Shown: positions 1-8,884 of the stretch, in pieces
How positions within the stretch are numbered: the first letter of the stretch is position 1
How the letters are laid out: each line of letters opens with the position of its first letter
Assembly (NCBI GenBank): GCA_946481275.1
Contig: CAMLMV010000030.1
Coordinates: 15,273-79,272 of the forward strand
Origin: an uncultured Massilia sp.
GTDB lineage: Bacteria; Pseudomonadota; Gammaproteobacteria; Burkholderiales; Burkholderiaceae
Direction: 5' to 3'
Length of the DNA: 64,000 nt
The notes under the pieces: model-generated
Told to the model about the DNA's origin: nothing
What the model saw: only the letters and a program-made list of their open reading frames with translations
The model's database searches: none
Made by a program: the position numbers and the translations under genes

Positions 1-261
1 AACCGCGCGCAGGGCGAGGCCGCGGCCATCATCGCGCTGGCCGACGCGAGCGCCAGCGCGCTGCGCCAGGTGGGCGAGGCGATCCGTTCGCCGGGCGGCA
101 TCGATGCCGTCAACCTGCGCGTGGCCGAAGAGTACGTGCACGCCTTCGGCAACCTGGCCAAGACGAACAACTCGATCATCGTGCCGGCCGACATGAGCGA
201 CATGAGCGGCTTGATCGCGTCGGCGCTGACGATCGTGAAGTCGCAGAAGCTGTCCGTGTGA
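1..261 (+). CDS. SPFH/Band 7 family protein, C-terminal part
   Basis: The window opens inside this gene: frame 1 is open from base 1 to the TGA at 259-261, giving 86 residues with no start. The segment is an Ala/Glu-rich helix followed by IIVPADMSDMSGLIASA, the usual end of bacterial stomatin/prohibitin-like SPFH proteins (QmcA/HflC relatives). These are membrane-anchored oligomeric scaffolds. In many proteobacteria an NfeD-like protein lies upstream, but that side is outside the window. The family call rests on this tail alone. Confidence 0.75.
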   Translation, partial: NRAQGEAAAIIALADASASALRQVGEAIRSPGGIDAVNLRVAEEYVHAFGNLAKTNNSIIVPADMSDMSGLIASALTIVKSQKLSV

Positions 262-357
262 TGATGATCAACGGCAACTTCACGCGGTTCCCTATGCTGT
301 TGGACGTCGTCTAACAGCGTCGTCAGGGAAGCCTCCCGCGGCGCATGAGGAGCCGCG

Positions 358-708
358 ATGAGTCACCAGCGTGTCGTGTTGTGGATCATGGTCCTGATGG
401 CCGGCACGGGCCTGCTCGATGCCGGCCATGCCGACGGCGCCGCGCAACTGCACCTGGCCGTCGGCGTCGCCGTCAGCTACCTGGGCTTCCTGTGGTACCG
501 CGGCGACAGCGATGCGCGCGGGTTCCGGAGGCCGCGCTGGCTCAGCGTGGCCGTGGTGGCGTTCACGGTGGCGATGATCCCCTGGTATCTCGTACGCAGC
601 CGCAGGGAAGGGGAACGCGGCCGCGCCCTGATGGCGTACGCCGCCTGCCTCGCGGCGGCGGCGTTTGCCGTGTGGGTGGGCATGGCCATCCACATCGGCT
701 TGACTTAA
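358..708 (+). CDS. Small integral membrane protein of unknown function
   Basis: This 116-residue protein has three to four hydrophobic segments (about residues 7-20, 28-46, 61-78 and 92-113) separated by short Arg-rich loops, so it is probably an inner-membrane protein. The ATG at 358 follows an AGGAG-like stretch (gaggagccgcg) at good spacing. Its stop overlaps the stop of the convergent siderophore receptor by a few bases. I do not recognise a family. Coding is supported by the membrane pattern and by the tight fit between neighbours. No function can be inferred. Confidence 0.6.
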   Translation: MSHQRVVLWIMVLMAGTGLLDAGHADGAAQLHLAVGVAVSYLGFLWYRGDSDARGFRRPRWLSVAVVAFTVAMIPWYLVRSRREGERGRALMAYAACLAAAAFAVWVGMAIHIGLT

Positions 709-2891
709 AAATCCACCGTCGCCGACACGGTCACCGTGCGCGGCGCGCCGAGCACGAGGTAGCCGTAGCCCGGATACCCGCCCGCCGACGCCCAGTAATT
801 CCGCCCGAACGCATTGTCCACGCGCGCCCGTACCGTGACGTCGCGATCGAGCACGCGCGTCGCATAGGTGGCGCCGAGGTCCAGGCGCGTCCACGACGGC
901 AGCTTCTGCGTATTGGCCGCATCGGCGTACTGGTGCGACGTGTAGACGGCGCGCGCGTTCAGCGACAGGCCCGCCACCTGCGGCACGTCCCAGTCGGCGC
1001 CGAGGTTCAGCTGCGTGCCGGGCACGCCGATCGCATCCTTGCCCTCGTTGATTGCGCCGGCCGTACGGCGCTGTTCGGCGTCCAGCAGGGTGAGGCCGCC
1101 GAGCACGCGCACGCCGTACAGCGGCAGGCCGAATACGGACAATTCGAGGCCCTGGTTGCGCTGTTCGCCGAACACGCCGAACACGCCGTGCTCGATGTAG
1201 CCCAGCGGCTGCGCCGTCGAGAACAGCGCGGCGCTCATGCCCAGCTTGCCGCTGTCGTACTTCACGCCCACTTCCTTCTGGCGCGACGTGTACGGCGCGA
1301 AGATCTGGCCCTGGTTGATGACGCCGACGCCGGACGCCGTCGGGCCCTGCTGCAGCGCCTCGATGTAGTTCGCGTAGATCGACACGTTTTTCACAGGCTT
1401 GTAGACGATGCCCGCGACCGGCGTGTTGGCGCTTTCGTCGTACGCGCTGTTCTGCGCGCCCGTGTTGTAGTCGTAGCCGTAGGCCTTGATGCGCTGGTGG
1501 CGCACGCCGGCCGTCACGCGCACGGTGTCGTCGAGGAAGGACAGCGTGTCCGCCACCGCATAGCTGGACAGGATGCTTTTTGCCGTCAGCAGCGGGTTCG
1601 CGAGCGAGCCGCCGGTGAAGGCGTTGGCAGCCGGCGCCGCGACGTCGACGGGACGGTAAAGATTCGAGGTCCAGCCGGCGAAGTCGCCGAACGCGTACGC
1701 ATTGTCCGACTTCGATTCGAAGGCGGACGCGGTGGCGCTGAGCGTGTGCTTCACGGTGCCGGTCGCGAAGTCGCCGCGCACGCCGATCTCGCCGGTGCGT
1801 ACGTTGTCCTTGCGCTCGTTGTCGAAGCGGGTCATCACGGTGCCGCCGCCATTGTCCGTCGTCGTCGGCGACGAGATCACGTTCGATTCGCGGCCTTCGC
1901 GCGCGCCGAGTGCCGCCCAGGCGACGACGTGCGGCGCCAGGTCGACCTCGCCGCGCAGGGTGCCGAACGTGTCGCGCTCGTTCGAGTGCGTCCACGGCTG
2001 GGCGAAGTTGCGGTCGGCTTCCGGTGCGGCCGGAAGCGCCAGGCCGGCGCCGACGGTCACGCTGGGGCGGCCGTTGCGCAGCTGATGGTCCTGGTAGCCC
2101 ACGTCGGCCGACACGCGGTAGTTGTCGCCGCGGTAGTCCAGGCCGGCGGAGAACACGGACAGCTCGCGTTTCTCCCGGTCGACGGCCGTGTCACCGTCGC
2201 GCCGGACGGCGTTCACGCGGATGCCGGCCCGGTTGTTCGGACCGAAGCGGCGCGCCACGTCGGCCGCGACGTAGGTCTGGCCGCCCGATTCGATGCCGGC
2301 CGTCACTTCGTTCAGGGCCGTGTTCGGCGCGCGCTTGGGCAGCAGGTTGATCATGCCGCCGATGCCGCCGCCGCCCGGTGCCGCGCCGTTGATGAAGCTG
2401 TTCGCGCCGCGCAGCACTTCCACGCGTTCCAGCAGTTCGCTGGCGACGAACTGGCGCGGCAGTAAACCATATAAACCGTTATACGCGAGGTCGTCCGAAT
2501 TCACAGCGAAGCCGCGGATCACGTACAGCTCCTGGTAGTTGCCGAAGCCGCGCGCCACGCGCACGGACGGATCGTTCTGCACGACGTCCGCGACGCTCCT
2601 GGCCTGCTGGTCCTGGATCAGCGCGTGCGTGTAATTGGTGGCGTTGAACGGCGCGTCCATGATGTCCACGTTGCCCAGCAGGCCGAGACGCCCGCCGCGC
2701 GCCACCTGGCCGCCGGCATAGGCGGACGGCAGGCCCTGCGCCGACGCGTCGGCGGACGCGGTGACGACCACGGTGGCGATGCTGTCGTCAGGAGTCTGGT
2801 CCGCCGTCTGGGCCGAGGCGGAGGCGGCGAGGAGGAGGGCGCCGCAGGCGATCGGCGTGAGGATGGTGTTGAGGAACGGTACGCGCTGCAT
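705..2891 (-). CDS. TonB-dependent siderophore receptor
   Basis: This 728-residue outer-membrane receptor for ferric siderophores belongs to the FhuE/FoxA/ferrichrome-type class. It has a Sec signal peptide (residues 1-27, ending ASAQT), a TonB-box-like VVVTAS segment near residue 42, a plug domain (about 70-185, with RSVADVVQNDPSVRV and the LRGANSF motif typical of siderophore receptors) and a long beta-barrel ending in an aromatic residue (TVSATVDF). Length is normal for the class. Two Fur-box-like palindromes lie in the 105-bp gap shared with the divergent PepSY gene, so iron repression of both is likely. The siderophore itself cannot be told from sequence. Confidence 0.93.
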   Translation of the reverse strand: MQRVPFLNTILTPIACGALLLAASASAQTADQTPDDSIATVVVTASADASAQGLPSAYAGGQVARGGRLGLLGNVDIMDAPFNATNYTHALIQDQQARSVADVVQNDPSVRVARGFGNYQELYVIRGFAVNSDDLAYNGLYGLLPRQFVASELLERVEVLRGANSFINGAAPGGGGIGGMINLLPKRAPNTALNEVTAGIESGGQTYVAADVARRFGPNNRAGIRVNAVRRDGDTAVDREKRELSVFSAGLDYRGDNYRVSADVGYQDHQLRNGRPSVTVGAGLALPAAPEADRNFAQPWTHSNERDTFGTLRGEVDLAPHVVAWAALGAREGRESNVISSPTTTDNGGGTVMTRFDNERKDNVRTGEIGVRGDFATGTVKHTLSATASAFESKSDNAYAFGDFAGWTSNLYRPVDVAAPAANAFTGGSLANPLLTAKSILSSYAVADTLSFLDDTVRVTAGVRHQRIKAYGYDYNTGAQNSAYDESANTPVAGIVYKPVKNVSIYANYIEALQQGPTASGVGVINQGQIFAPYTSRQKEVGVKYDSGKLGMSAALFSTAQPLGYIEHGVFGVFGEQRNQGLELSVFGLPLYGVRVLGGLTLLDAEQRRTAGAINEGKDAIGVPGTQLNLGADWDVPQVAGLSLNARAVYTSHQYADAANTQKLPSWTRLDLGATYATRVLDRDVTVRARVDNAFGRNYWASAGGYPGYGYLVLGAPRTVTVSATVDF

Positions 2892-2907
2892 GGCAATGTT
2901 GTTTGGT

Positions 2908-2928
2908 TAATGAGAATAATTCTCATTA
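2908..2928. promoter_or_regulatory. Fur box upstream of the siderophore receptor
   Basis: The 21-bp near-perfect palindrome taatgagaataattctcatta matches the Fur operator pattern of inward-facing GATAAT-like hexamers. It lies 17 bp upstream of the receptor start, so Fur with Fe2+ would block receptor transcription. Fur control is inferred. Confidence 0.8.
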
Positions 2929-2951
2929 TACGGAGCGTTCTTGCGTTCGTA

Positions 2952-2970
2952 AATGAGAACTATTATTATC
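2952..2970. promoter_or_regulatory. Second Fur-like box, upstream of the PepSY gene
   Basis: The 19-bp sequence aatgagaactattattatc resembles a degenerate Fur operator and lies 26 bp upstream of the ATG at 2997. Together with the box at 2908-2928 it suggests divergent iron-regulated promoters. It is less symmetrical than the first box. Confidence 0.55.
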
Positions 2971-2996
2971 TAGGCTCAGCCGCAACAATCCCGCCC

Positions 2997-4154
2997 ATGT
3001 CTCCCGCACACCTCCGCCGCTGGTCCTGGATCCATACCTGGAGCAGCCTCGTTTGCACTGTCTTCATGCTGCTGCTGTGCCTGACGGGCCTGCCGCTGAT
3101 CTACAAGCACGAGATCGGCCACCTGCTCGGCAACGACATCGAGGCGCCGCGGCTGGCGGCCCCGCAGGCGCCGGCGAGCCTCGACCGCGTGATCGCGGCC
3201 GGCCAGGCGCGCTATCCCGACAAGGTCATGATGTACATGTCGCAGGAACTCGATGAGCCGGCGCTGTGGTTTCTGACGATGGGCGCGCACGCGAACGATC
3301 CGGATTTCAAGAGCATCGCCATCGACGCGCGCACCGCGCAATTCGTCGGCGAGCCGCCGATCGAGGGCGGCGGCGTCATGCAATTCCTGTTTCACTTGCA
3401 CGTCGACCTGTTCGCCGGCGTGTGGGGCAAGCTGTTCCTGGGCTTCATGGGATTGCTGCTGCTGGTGGCCATCGTGTCGGGCGTCGTGCTGTACGCGCCG
3501 TTCATGCGCAAGCTGGAATTCGGGACCGTCCGCCAGGGCCGTACGGCGCGCCTGAAATGGCTCGACCTGCACAACCTGCTGGGCATCGTCACGCTCGCGT
3601 GGGCGCTCGTCGTCGGCGCGACCGGCGTCGTGAACACGCTGGCCGACGTGCTGCTGAAAGTCTGGCAGGCCACGGAGATCGCCGGGATGACGAAACCGTA
3701 CGCGGGCCAGGCCGCGCCCACGAGCCTGGCGTCGATGGAAACCTCGGTGCGCCGCGCGGAAGGCGCGGCGCCGGGCATGCGCGTGGGCTTCATCGCGTTC
3801 CCCGGCACGCCGTTCGCGACCCCGCATCACTATGGCGTGTACATGCACGGCGACGCGCCGCTGACGTCGCGCCTGTACCAGCCGGTGCTGGTCGACGCGC
3901 AGACGGGCGCCGTCACGGACCGCCGCGAACTGCCGTGGTACCTCAAGACCCTGCTGCTGTCGCAGCCGCTGCACTTCGGCGACTACGGCGGCGCGGGCAT
4001 GAAACTTGTGTGGGCCTTGCTGGACGTGGCGACGATCGTCGTGCTGGGCAGCGGCCTGTATCTGTGGCTGCGGCGCCGGCGCGCGGTAGCGCGGCCGGCA
4101 CGCGTGCAGGCGAACGCCGCGCCCGCGCTGGTACGTGAAGGAGACATGCAATGA
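2997..4154 (+). CDS. PepSY-associated TM protein, candidate ferric-siderophore reductase
   Basis: This 385-residue inner-membrane protein of the PepSY_TM family has four transmembrane helices (about residues 12-35, 145-167, 190-212 and 336-358) and a periplasmic loop between the first two. Conserved His residues flank the helices (WIHTW, LHVDLF, DLHNLLG), as in the heme-dependent iron reductases of this family (FoxB/PiuB-type), which release iron from siderophores in the periplasm. The frame is open further upstream, but MSPAHLRRW fits the family N-terminus and keeps the Fur box outside the coding region. It is divergent from the siderophore receptor and overlaps the next small gene by 4 bp (ATGA), so they are probably one operon. 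The reductase role is inferred. Confidence 0.87.
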   Translation: MSPAHLRRWSWIHTWSSLVCTVFMLLLCLTGLPLIYKHEIGHLLGNDIEAPRLAAPQAPASLDRVIAAGQARYPDKVMMYMSQELDEPALWFLTMGAHANDPDFKSIAIDARTAQFVGEPPIEGGGVMQFLFHLHVDLFAGVWGKLFLGFMGLLLLVAIVSGVVLYAPFMRKLEFGTVRQGRTARLKWLDLHNLLGIVTLAWALVVGATGVVNTLADVLLKVWQATEIAGMTKPYAGQAAPTSLASMETSVRRAEGAAPGMRVGFIAFPGTPFATPHHYGVYMHGDAPLTSRLYQPVLVDAQTGAVTDRRELPWYLKTLLLSQPLHFGDYGGAGMKLVWALLDVATIVVLGSGLYLWLRRRRAVARPARVQANAAPALVREGDMQ

Positions 4155-4345
4155 CGGCTTCATTCCGCCACCTGTGGGGCATGCCGCTGCTGCTGGGCGC
4201 GGCGACCGTGTTCGGCCTCGTCGCCGGGCTGCTGGAAGATGGCGTGTGGGATATGATTGCGGCGGCGGCGCTGGCGCTGCCCGTGCTGGTCGGGGCCTGG
4301 TACGCGTTCAGGCCCGCGCGGCCATCGGCGTGCAGAGCGCCCTGA
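4151..4345 (+). CDS. Small membrane protein of the PepSY operon, C-terminus probably altered
   Basis: This 64-residue protein has two predicted helices (about residues 11-27 and 33-51). Its ATG overlaps the PepSY gene stop, which indicates translational coupling. Short two-helix proteins commonly follow PepSY iron-reductase genes, with unknown role. The last residues (RPARPSACRAP) run into sequence that in the next frame is a depolymerase remnant, so the original C-terminus was probably lost in the deletion that created that junction near 4310-4320. Confidence 0.6.
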   Translation: MTASFRHLWGMPLLLGAATVFGLVAGLLEDGVWDMIAAAALALPVLVGAWYAFRPARPSACRAP

Positions 4346-4779
4346 TGCCGGCGCGCAGCCGCTGCGCGGCACCGGCCCGGCCGGTTTCCGTGTTCATCCT
4401 GCACGGGACTAGCGATCCGATTGCACCGTACGGCGGGGGAGAAGTCGGCAACTGGCTCACGCGCGGACGCGGCTCGGGTCTCGGTGCGGAGGCGACGGTG
4501 GCGGCATGGCGGCAGGTGGACGGCCTGTCCGGTGCGCCGGCCACGTTCCGCTTCCCGCATCTGCGCACCGACGATCCGACGGCGGCCACGCGCATGGTGT
4601 GGGGAGGCGATCCCGCCGGCGTGCAGGTCGAATTCCTGCGCATCGACGGCGGCGGCCACATCAATGCCTCGAAAGAGGAGGAGCTGCCGTGGCTGTTGAA
4701 GAAAATCCTCGGCCCCATGAATCACGACGTGGACACGGCCGGCGAGGCGTGGCGCTTTTTCCGCACGAAATCGAGGTGA
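4315..4779 (+). pseudogene. C-terminal remnant of an LpqC-type esterase/PHB depolymerase
   Basis: From about 4315 to the stop at 4779 the reading frame encodes the last third of an alpha/beta-hydrolase: VFILHGTSDPIAPYGGG carries the acid-loop Asp of the triad, and IDGGGHINAS carries the catalytic His. The nucleophile Ser (GxSxG) and the N-terminal two thirds are absent. Only chance upstream codons extend the frame. The 5' end abuts the small PepSY-operon gene, so a deletion fused the two. Not expected to be functional. Confidence 0.7.
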
Positions 4780-4874
4780 CGCTGATGCATACGCGCGTCT
4801 TAATTCTCGGTTAAGTCAGGGCGCGTATAACGTCGGCAGAGCGACAAGAACACAACCACGAGCGGGAGACCTGA

Positions 4875-5561
4875 ATGAAGAACTGGGCGCGCAACAACAA
4901 GGGCTTTCTGGCGTTCCTCGTCCTGTTCGGCGTGTTCCGCACGGCGGTCGCGGACTGGAACCCGATCCCGTCCGCGTCGATGCATCCGAACCTGCTGGAA
5001 GGCGACGTCGTTCTTGTGAACCGCCTTGCGTTCGACCTGAAAGTCCCGCTGACGAACGTCGTGCTCGCGCACCTGGGCGAGCCGCAGCGCGGCGACATCG
5101 TCACGTTCCGCTCCCCGCGCGACAACACCCTCCTGATCAAGCGCGTCGTCGCGCTGCCGGGCGACGTCGTCGAGATGCGCAACGAGCGCTTGTACATCAA
5201 CGGGCAGGGCGCCGACTACCGTGTCGTCGAACATTCGCTCGACTCCGTCGGCGGCACGGCGATGCGTGCGCTGCAGCTGGCCGAGACTTGGGACGGCAAG
5301 GCCGCGCGCGGACCCCGCCACATCCAGATCATGCCGGACGTGATGGCGCCGCGCACCTTCGGCCCCGTCACGGTGCCGCAGGGCGAATACCTGATGCTGG
5401 GCGATAACCGCGACAACAGCGCCGACTCGCGCGTGATCGGCCTCGTGCCGCGCAAGCTGCTCGTGGGCCGCGCCGAACGCGTGCTCGTCTCCGCCGATTA
5501 CCAGGGCAACTGGATGCCGCGCACGGAGCGCTTCGGCATGTCGCTGTACCGCCCGGACTGA
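4875..5561 (+). CDS. lepB: Signal peptidase I (LepB-type)
   Basis: This 228-residue membrane serine protease cleaves signal peptides from exported proteins. The S26 Ser/Lys dyad is visible: Ser35 in IPSASMHP and Lys89 in LLIKRVVALPGD. The C-terminal box GDNRDNSADSR is also present. One hydrophobic segment (about residues 10-26) anchors it. It is shorter than E. coli LepB (324 aa), lacking a second N-terminal helix and the large beta-domain insertion, so it may be a second signal peptidase rather than the main housekeeping copy. A purine-rich GGGAGA site precedes the ATG. It stands alone between a broken gene and a transporter. Confidence 0.93.
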   Translation: MKNWARNNKGFLAFLVLFGVFRTAVADWNPIPSASMHPNLLEGDVVLVNRLAFDLKVPLTNVVLAHLGEPQRGDIVTFRSPRDNTLLIKRVVALPGDVVEMRNERLYINGQGADYRVVEHSLDSVGGTAMRALQLAETWDGKAARGPRHIQIMPDVMAPRTFGPVTVPQGEYLMLGDNRDNSADSRVIGLVPRKLLVGRAERVLVSADYQGNWMPRTERFGMSLYRPD

Positions 5562-5739
5562 TCTTCCGATCGCGTGCGCGCAGGCGGCACTGGCTGCGCC
5601 TGCGTGCCCTCGGTGTTCCAGCGCCGCCGCCGGCTTGAGGCGCGGCGGCGCGGCAAGACGATCCTGGCGATTCCCGCTACAATTTCGTCCTTCGGACGCT
5701 CGCATCGTGCAGTGCCGATGTTTTATTCAAGGCATGCAT

Positions 5740-6936
5740 ATGCAAAGACTCCTCACCGTCATCCTCGCCTGCCTCGGCATGGTCGGCGCCCTCGCCATCG
5801 ACACCTACCTGCCGTCGATTCCCGCCATCGGCCGGGCATTCGACGTCGGCCCCGTGGCCGTGCAGCAGACGCTGTCGGTCTTCCTCTTCACGTTCGCGTT
5901 CATGATGCTGTTCTACGGGACGCTGTCCGATTCGTTCGGCCGCCGCCCCGTCATCATGGTCGCGCTGACGATCTACACGCTGGCCTCCGCCGGCGCCGCG
6001 CTGGCGCCCACGTTCGGGACACTCCTCCTGTTCCGCGCGCTGCAGGGCATGTCGGCCGGCGCCGGTTCCGTCATCGGCCAGGCAATCGTGCAGGACCGCT
6101 TCACGGGCGCGGATGCCCAGCGCATCATGTCGCACATCATGATGGTGTTCGGCCTCGCGCCCGCGATCGCGCCGGTGCTGGGCGGCTGGCTGCACGTGAC
6201 CTTCGGCTGGCGCGCGACCTTCGTGTTCCTCGCGCTGTTCGGCACCGTGATGCTGCTCGCGACCTGGAAGCTGCTGCCGGAAAGCCTGCCGCGCGAAAAA
6301 CGGCACGCCTTCCACGGCGTGGCCATTGCGCGCAACTACCTGAAGGTGCTGGGCCATCCGCAATTCGTGCTGCTGTCGCTGTCCGTGGGCCTCGCGTTCG
6401 GCGGGCTGTCGCTGTACATCGGCTCGGCCGCGAACTTCGTGATGGAGATCCTGCACCTGCCGGAAACCGCGTTCGCGTGGATGTTCATCCCCCTCATCAG
6501 CGGCATGGTGATCGGCTCCGCGTGGGGCGGCAAGCGCGCCGCGCGCATCCCCGCGCCGCGCATGCGCGCCATCGGCTTCGGCACCATGCTGCTCGCGTGC
6601 GTGCTGAACGTCGGCTACACGGCGGCCTACGGAAATGATGTCGTCGTGCCGTGGGCCGTGCTGCCGTTGATGGTCTACACGTTCGGCCTGGCCGTCGCGA
6701 TGCCCGCGATCCAGGTGAGCGCGCTGGGCATCTTCCCCGACAACCGCGGCCTCGCGTCGTCGATGCTGGCGTTCATCCAGATGATGTCGTTCGCGCTCGT
6801 CTCCGGCCTCGTCGCGCCGCTGCTGTTCGACAGCGCGTTCAAGCTCGCGTGCGGCGTGGCGGTGGGACTCGTGGCCAGCTTCTGCGCGTGCCAGCTGGGC
6901 AATGCGATGGCGCGGGAGCGTGTGGCGGCGGCCTGA
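5740..6936 (+). CDS. Bcr/CflA family multidrug efflux transporter (MFS)
   Basis: This is a 398-residue, 12-helix major-facilitator drug:H+ antiporter. The start at 5740 (MQRLLTVILACLGMVGALAID) fits Bcr/CflA proteins, whose first helix ends in AxDxYLPS (here AIDTYLPSIPAI). Motif A in the loop between helices 2 and 3 is GTLSDSFGRRPV, and RALQGMSAGAGSV is the motif B/C-like helix 4. An alternative ATG lies two codons upstream (5734). Related proteins export bicyclomycin, chloramphenicol or sulfonamides; the substrate here is unknown. It appears to be a single-gene unit. Confidence 0.92.
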   Translation: MQRLLTVILACLGMVGALAIDTYLPSIPAIGRAFDVGPVAVQQTLSVFLFTFAFMMLFYGTLSDSFGRRPVIMVALTIYTLASAGAALAPTFGTLLLFRALQGMSAGAGSVIGQAIVQDRFTGADAQRIMSHIMMVFGLAPAIAPVLGGWLHVTFGWRATFVFLALFGTVMLLATWKLLPESLPREKRHAFHGVAIARNYLKVLGHPQFVLLSLSVGLAFGGLSLYIGSAANFVMEILHLPETAFAWMFIPLISGMVIGSAWGGKRAARIPAPRMRAIGFGTMLLACVLNVGYTAAYGNDVVVPWAVLPLMVYTFGLAVAMPAIQVSALGIFPDNRGLASSMLAFIQMMSFALVSGLVAPLLFDSAFKLACGVAVGLVASFCACQLGNAMARERVAAA

Positions 6937-7018
6937 CGAACCTTACCAATCCGTAAGTGGTCAGGCGGGAATCATCACGGCAATATTCTCCCATTCGACT
7001 TCGTGGAATGAGGGAATG

Positions 7019-7759
7019 ATGCATCGAACGATACTGGCGGGTCTGGTTGCGGCGACGCTGTTGAGCGCCTGCGGCGGCGGAGGAAGTGCCGGCGGCGCCC
7101 CGGCGCAGGCGGCGGCAACAACGGTCGCTTACCGTTTCGTGCCGCCGAAAGCGGGCGCGCATCTCGTCTATGCCGACCAGCAGGCCGACACGCTGAACAA
7201 CACATTGAACCGCACGGCGGAGGATGACGTCACGGCGGTCAATGCCGATGGCACGTTCGCCGTGCACGAAGAAGATCCATCGCACAACCGCGTCGTGTCC
7301 GGCGCGGTCGACCGGACCTTGTACCCGACGGACTTCCAGTACGACGCGGCCGGGCAGGTGACCGCGATAACGGTCGATAACGGCACGGCCGTCACGCACT
7401 GCACGTACCAGGGCAGCCAGGGGGCACCGGCAACGCTGGCCGTCGGTGCCGGCTGGAACACGCAATACACCGAGACGTGCAACGGCGGCGCCGGCGTGAC
7501 CTACACGCAGAACGGTACGCTCGCCGGCGTCGAGACGATCACGATCGCCGCGGGCACGTTCAGCGCCTACAGGTTCGTCTCGACGACGACCTGGACCGTC
7601 AACGGCATCACGCGGACGGAAAGCGCCACGCGCTGGCGCGACGCGTCCGGCGGCGACACGCGCACCCTCAAGATGGTGCGGACAATTGCCTACAGCGGCG
7701 GTACGCCGGCCGCAGGCTCGCTGGTGACGGCGTCGCGGGAATTGCAGAGTTATCGGTAA
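7019..7759 (+). CDS. Hypothetical secreted lipoprotein
   Basis: This 246-residue protein has a short lipoprotein signal (lipobox LLSAC, Cys18) and a Gly-rich tether (CGGGGSAGG), so it is probably outer-membrane attached. The body is predicted all-beta, Thr/Val-rich, with two Cys residues (THCTY, ETCNGG) that could form a disulfide. The motif IAAGTFSAYRF resembles repeats in uncharacterised Oxalobacteraceae lipoproteins. GAGGG sits 4 bp before the ATG at 7019; ATG 7016 is too close to the ribosome-binding site. No function is proposed. Confidence 0.7.
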   Translation: MHRTILAGLVAATLLSACGGGGSAGGAPAQAAATTVAYRFVPPKAGAHLVYADQQADTLNNTLNRTAEDDVTAVNADGTFAVHEEDPSHNRVVSGAVDRTLYPTDFQYDAAGQVTAITVDNGTAVTHCTYQGSQGAPATLAVGAGWNTQYTETCNGGAGVTYTQNGTLAGVETITIAAGTFSAYRFVSTTTWTVNGITRTESATRWRDASGGDTRTLKMVRTIAYSGGTPAAGSLVTASRELQSYR

Positions 7760-7847
7760 GGTTTTTTCGCATACCGCAGAACGGATCAGCACCGATGCTG
7801 TCCAACGGCTGACATGTGCAGGCATGGTCGCCGAAAGGGGGCATCAA

Positions 7848-8360
7848 ATGTCGTCAATGCATCTGGCGCTTGCGTCCAGGGTCTGTGTGCTCGGAATTCC
7901 GCCCGCGCTCTGTTTCCTGCTCACGGGTTGCGCCGCGCCGGCGGTCGCGCAGGATGCGCAACCCGGGCATTGCCGGCGCGCCAGCGAACAGGAGATCGCC
8001 GCGCTGTTCGACCGCTGGAACGCGTCGTTGCAGACGGGCGACCCGCAGCAGGTCGTTGCCAATTACGCCGAGCGGTCGATCCTGTTGCCGACCGTATCGA
8101 ACGTGCCGCGCCTCACGCCGGCCGACAAGGAGGACTACTTCAAACACTTCCTGCTGAGCCGGCCATCCGGCGTCATCGACCTGCGCTTCGTCGACATCGC
8201 ATGCGACACGGCGGTGGACGCCGGCCTCTATACGTTCACCTTCGGCGCGACGGGCCAGGTGGTACATGCCCGCTACACATTCACGTACCGGTGGGATGGC
8301 AGCAAATGGCTCATCACGAGCCACCATTCGTCGGCGATGCCGGAGGCAGAGCCGCGCTGA
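7848..8360 (+). CDS. SnoaL-like protein (SgcJ/EcaC, CaMKII-association-type fold), exported
   Basis: This 170-residue protein has an N-terminal export signal with a lipobox-like LLTGC (Cys28), followed by a domain of the NTF2-like/SnoaL superfamily (DUF4440/CaMKII-AD-like): EIAALFDRWNASLQTGDPQQV helix, YAERSILLPTVSN strand, DKEDYFKHFL helix, and a final WLITSHHSSAMPE strand. The last is characteristic of the SgcJ/EcaC group. ATG 7848 has a strong AAGGGGG site 7 bp upstream and is preferred over 7824. Many homologues are annotated as oxidoreductase-like without biochemical proof. It may bind a small molecule; function unknown. Confidence 0.75.
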   Translation: MSSMHLALASRVCVLGIPPALCFLLTGCAAPAVAQDAQPGHCRRASEQEIAALFDRWNASLQTGDPQQVVANYAERSILLPTVSNVPRLTPADKEDYFKHFLLSRPSGVIDLRFVDIACDTAVDAGLYTFTFGATGQVVHARYTFTYRWDGSKWLITSHHSSAMPEAEPR

Positions 8361-8367
8361 TCCGGCA

Positions 8368-8817
8368 TCAGCGGCGATGCTGCTTCATCGCCTTTTCGAC
8401 TTCGCGCTTGGCGTCGCGGTCTTTCTCCGTGTCGCGCTTGTCGTGCTGTTTCTTGCCCTTGGCGAGGCCGACTTCGCATTTCACGCGGCCGCCCTTGAAG
8501 TGCAGGTTGAGGGGGACGAGGGTGTAGCCGGACCGCTCGACCTTGCCGACCAGCTTGTCGATCTCGGCCTTGTGCAGCAGCAGCTTGCGCGTGCGCAGGG
8601 CTTCCGGATGGCTCCAGGCGGAGGCGGTCGTGAGGGCGCTGATGTGCGCGCCGAACAGGTACAGTTCGCCGTTGCGCACGACGACGTACGCTTCCTTGAT
8701 CTGCACGCGGCCGTCGCGGATCGCCTTCACTTCCCAGCCTTCCAGCACGAGGCCGGCCTCGTAGCGGTCCTCGATGAAGTAGTCAAAAAAGGCTTTTTTA
8801 TTGTCAATAATACTCAT
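8368..8817 (-). CDS. smpB: SsrA-binding protein SmpB
   Basis: This 149-residue tmRNA partner delivers tmRNA to stalled ribosomes in trans-translation. Family signatures are present: the N-terminal [20 protein letters not shown], the [19 protein letters not shown] strand pair and the Lys/Arg-rich flexible tail ([13 protein letters not shown]). Starting at ATG 8817 gives [13 protein letters not shown], as in other SmpB proteins; the frame extends upstream but without homology. It is divergent from ratA over 67 bp, the arrangement conserved in many beta- and gammaproteobacteria. The tmRNA gene is not in this window. Confidence 0.97.
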   Translation of the reverse strand: MSIIDNKKAFFDYFIEDRYEAGLVLEGWEVKAIRDGRVQIKEAYVVVRNGELYLFGAHISALTTASAWSHPEALRTRKLLLHKAEIDKLVGKVERSGYTLVPLNLHFKGGRVKCEVGLAKGKKQHDKRDTEKDRDAKREVEKAMKQHRR

Positions 8818-8840
8818 GAAATCGCTAATTTCCGCGCGTC

Positions 8841-8860
8841 GGTTAGAATGTAAACTAACC
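8841..8860. promoter_or_regulatory. Inverted repeat between smpB and ratA
   Basis: The 20-bp interrupted palindrome ggttagaatgtaaactaacc lies midway in the divergent smpB/ratA promoter region and overlaps AT-rich -10-like hexamers on both strands. It could be an operator or just overlapping promoters. No regulator is identified. Confidence 0.4.
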
Positions 8861-8884
8861 AACATCATAACAAACGGTTGACCA

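Noticed and set aside
345..2465. Plus-strand frame of about 706 codons opposite the siderophore receptor
   Set aside because: Shadow frame; the receptor on the minus strand has complete plug and barrel motifs.
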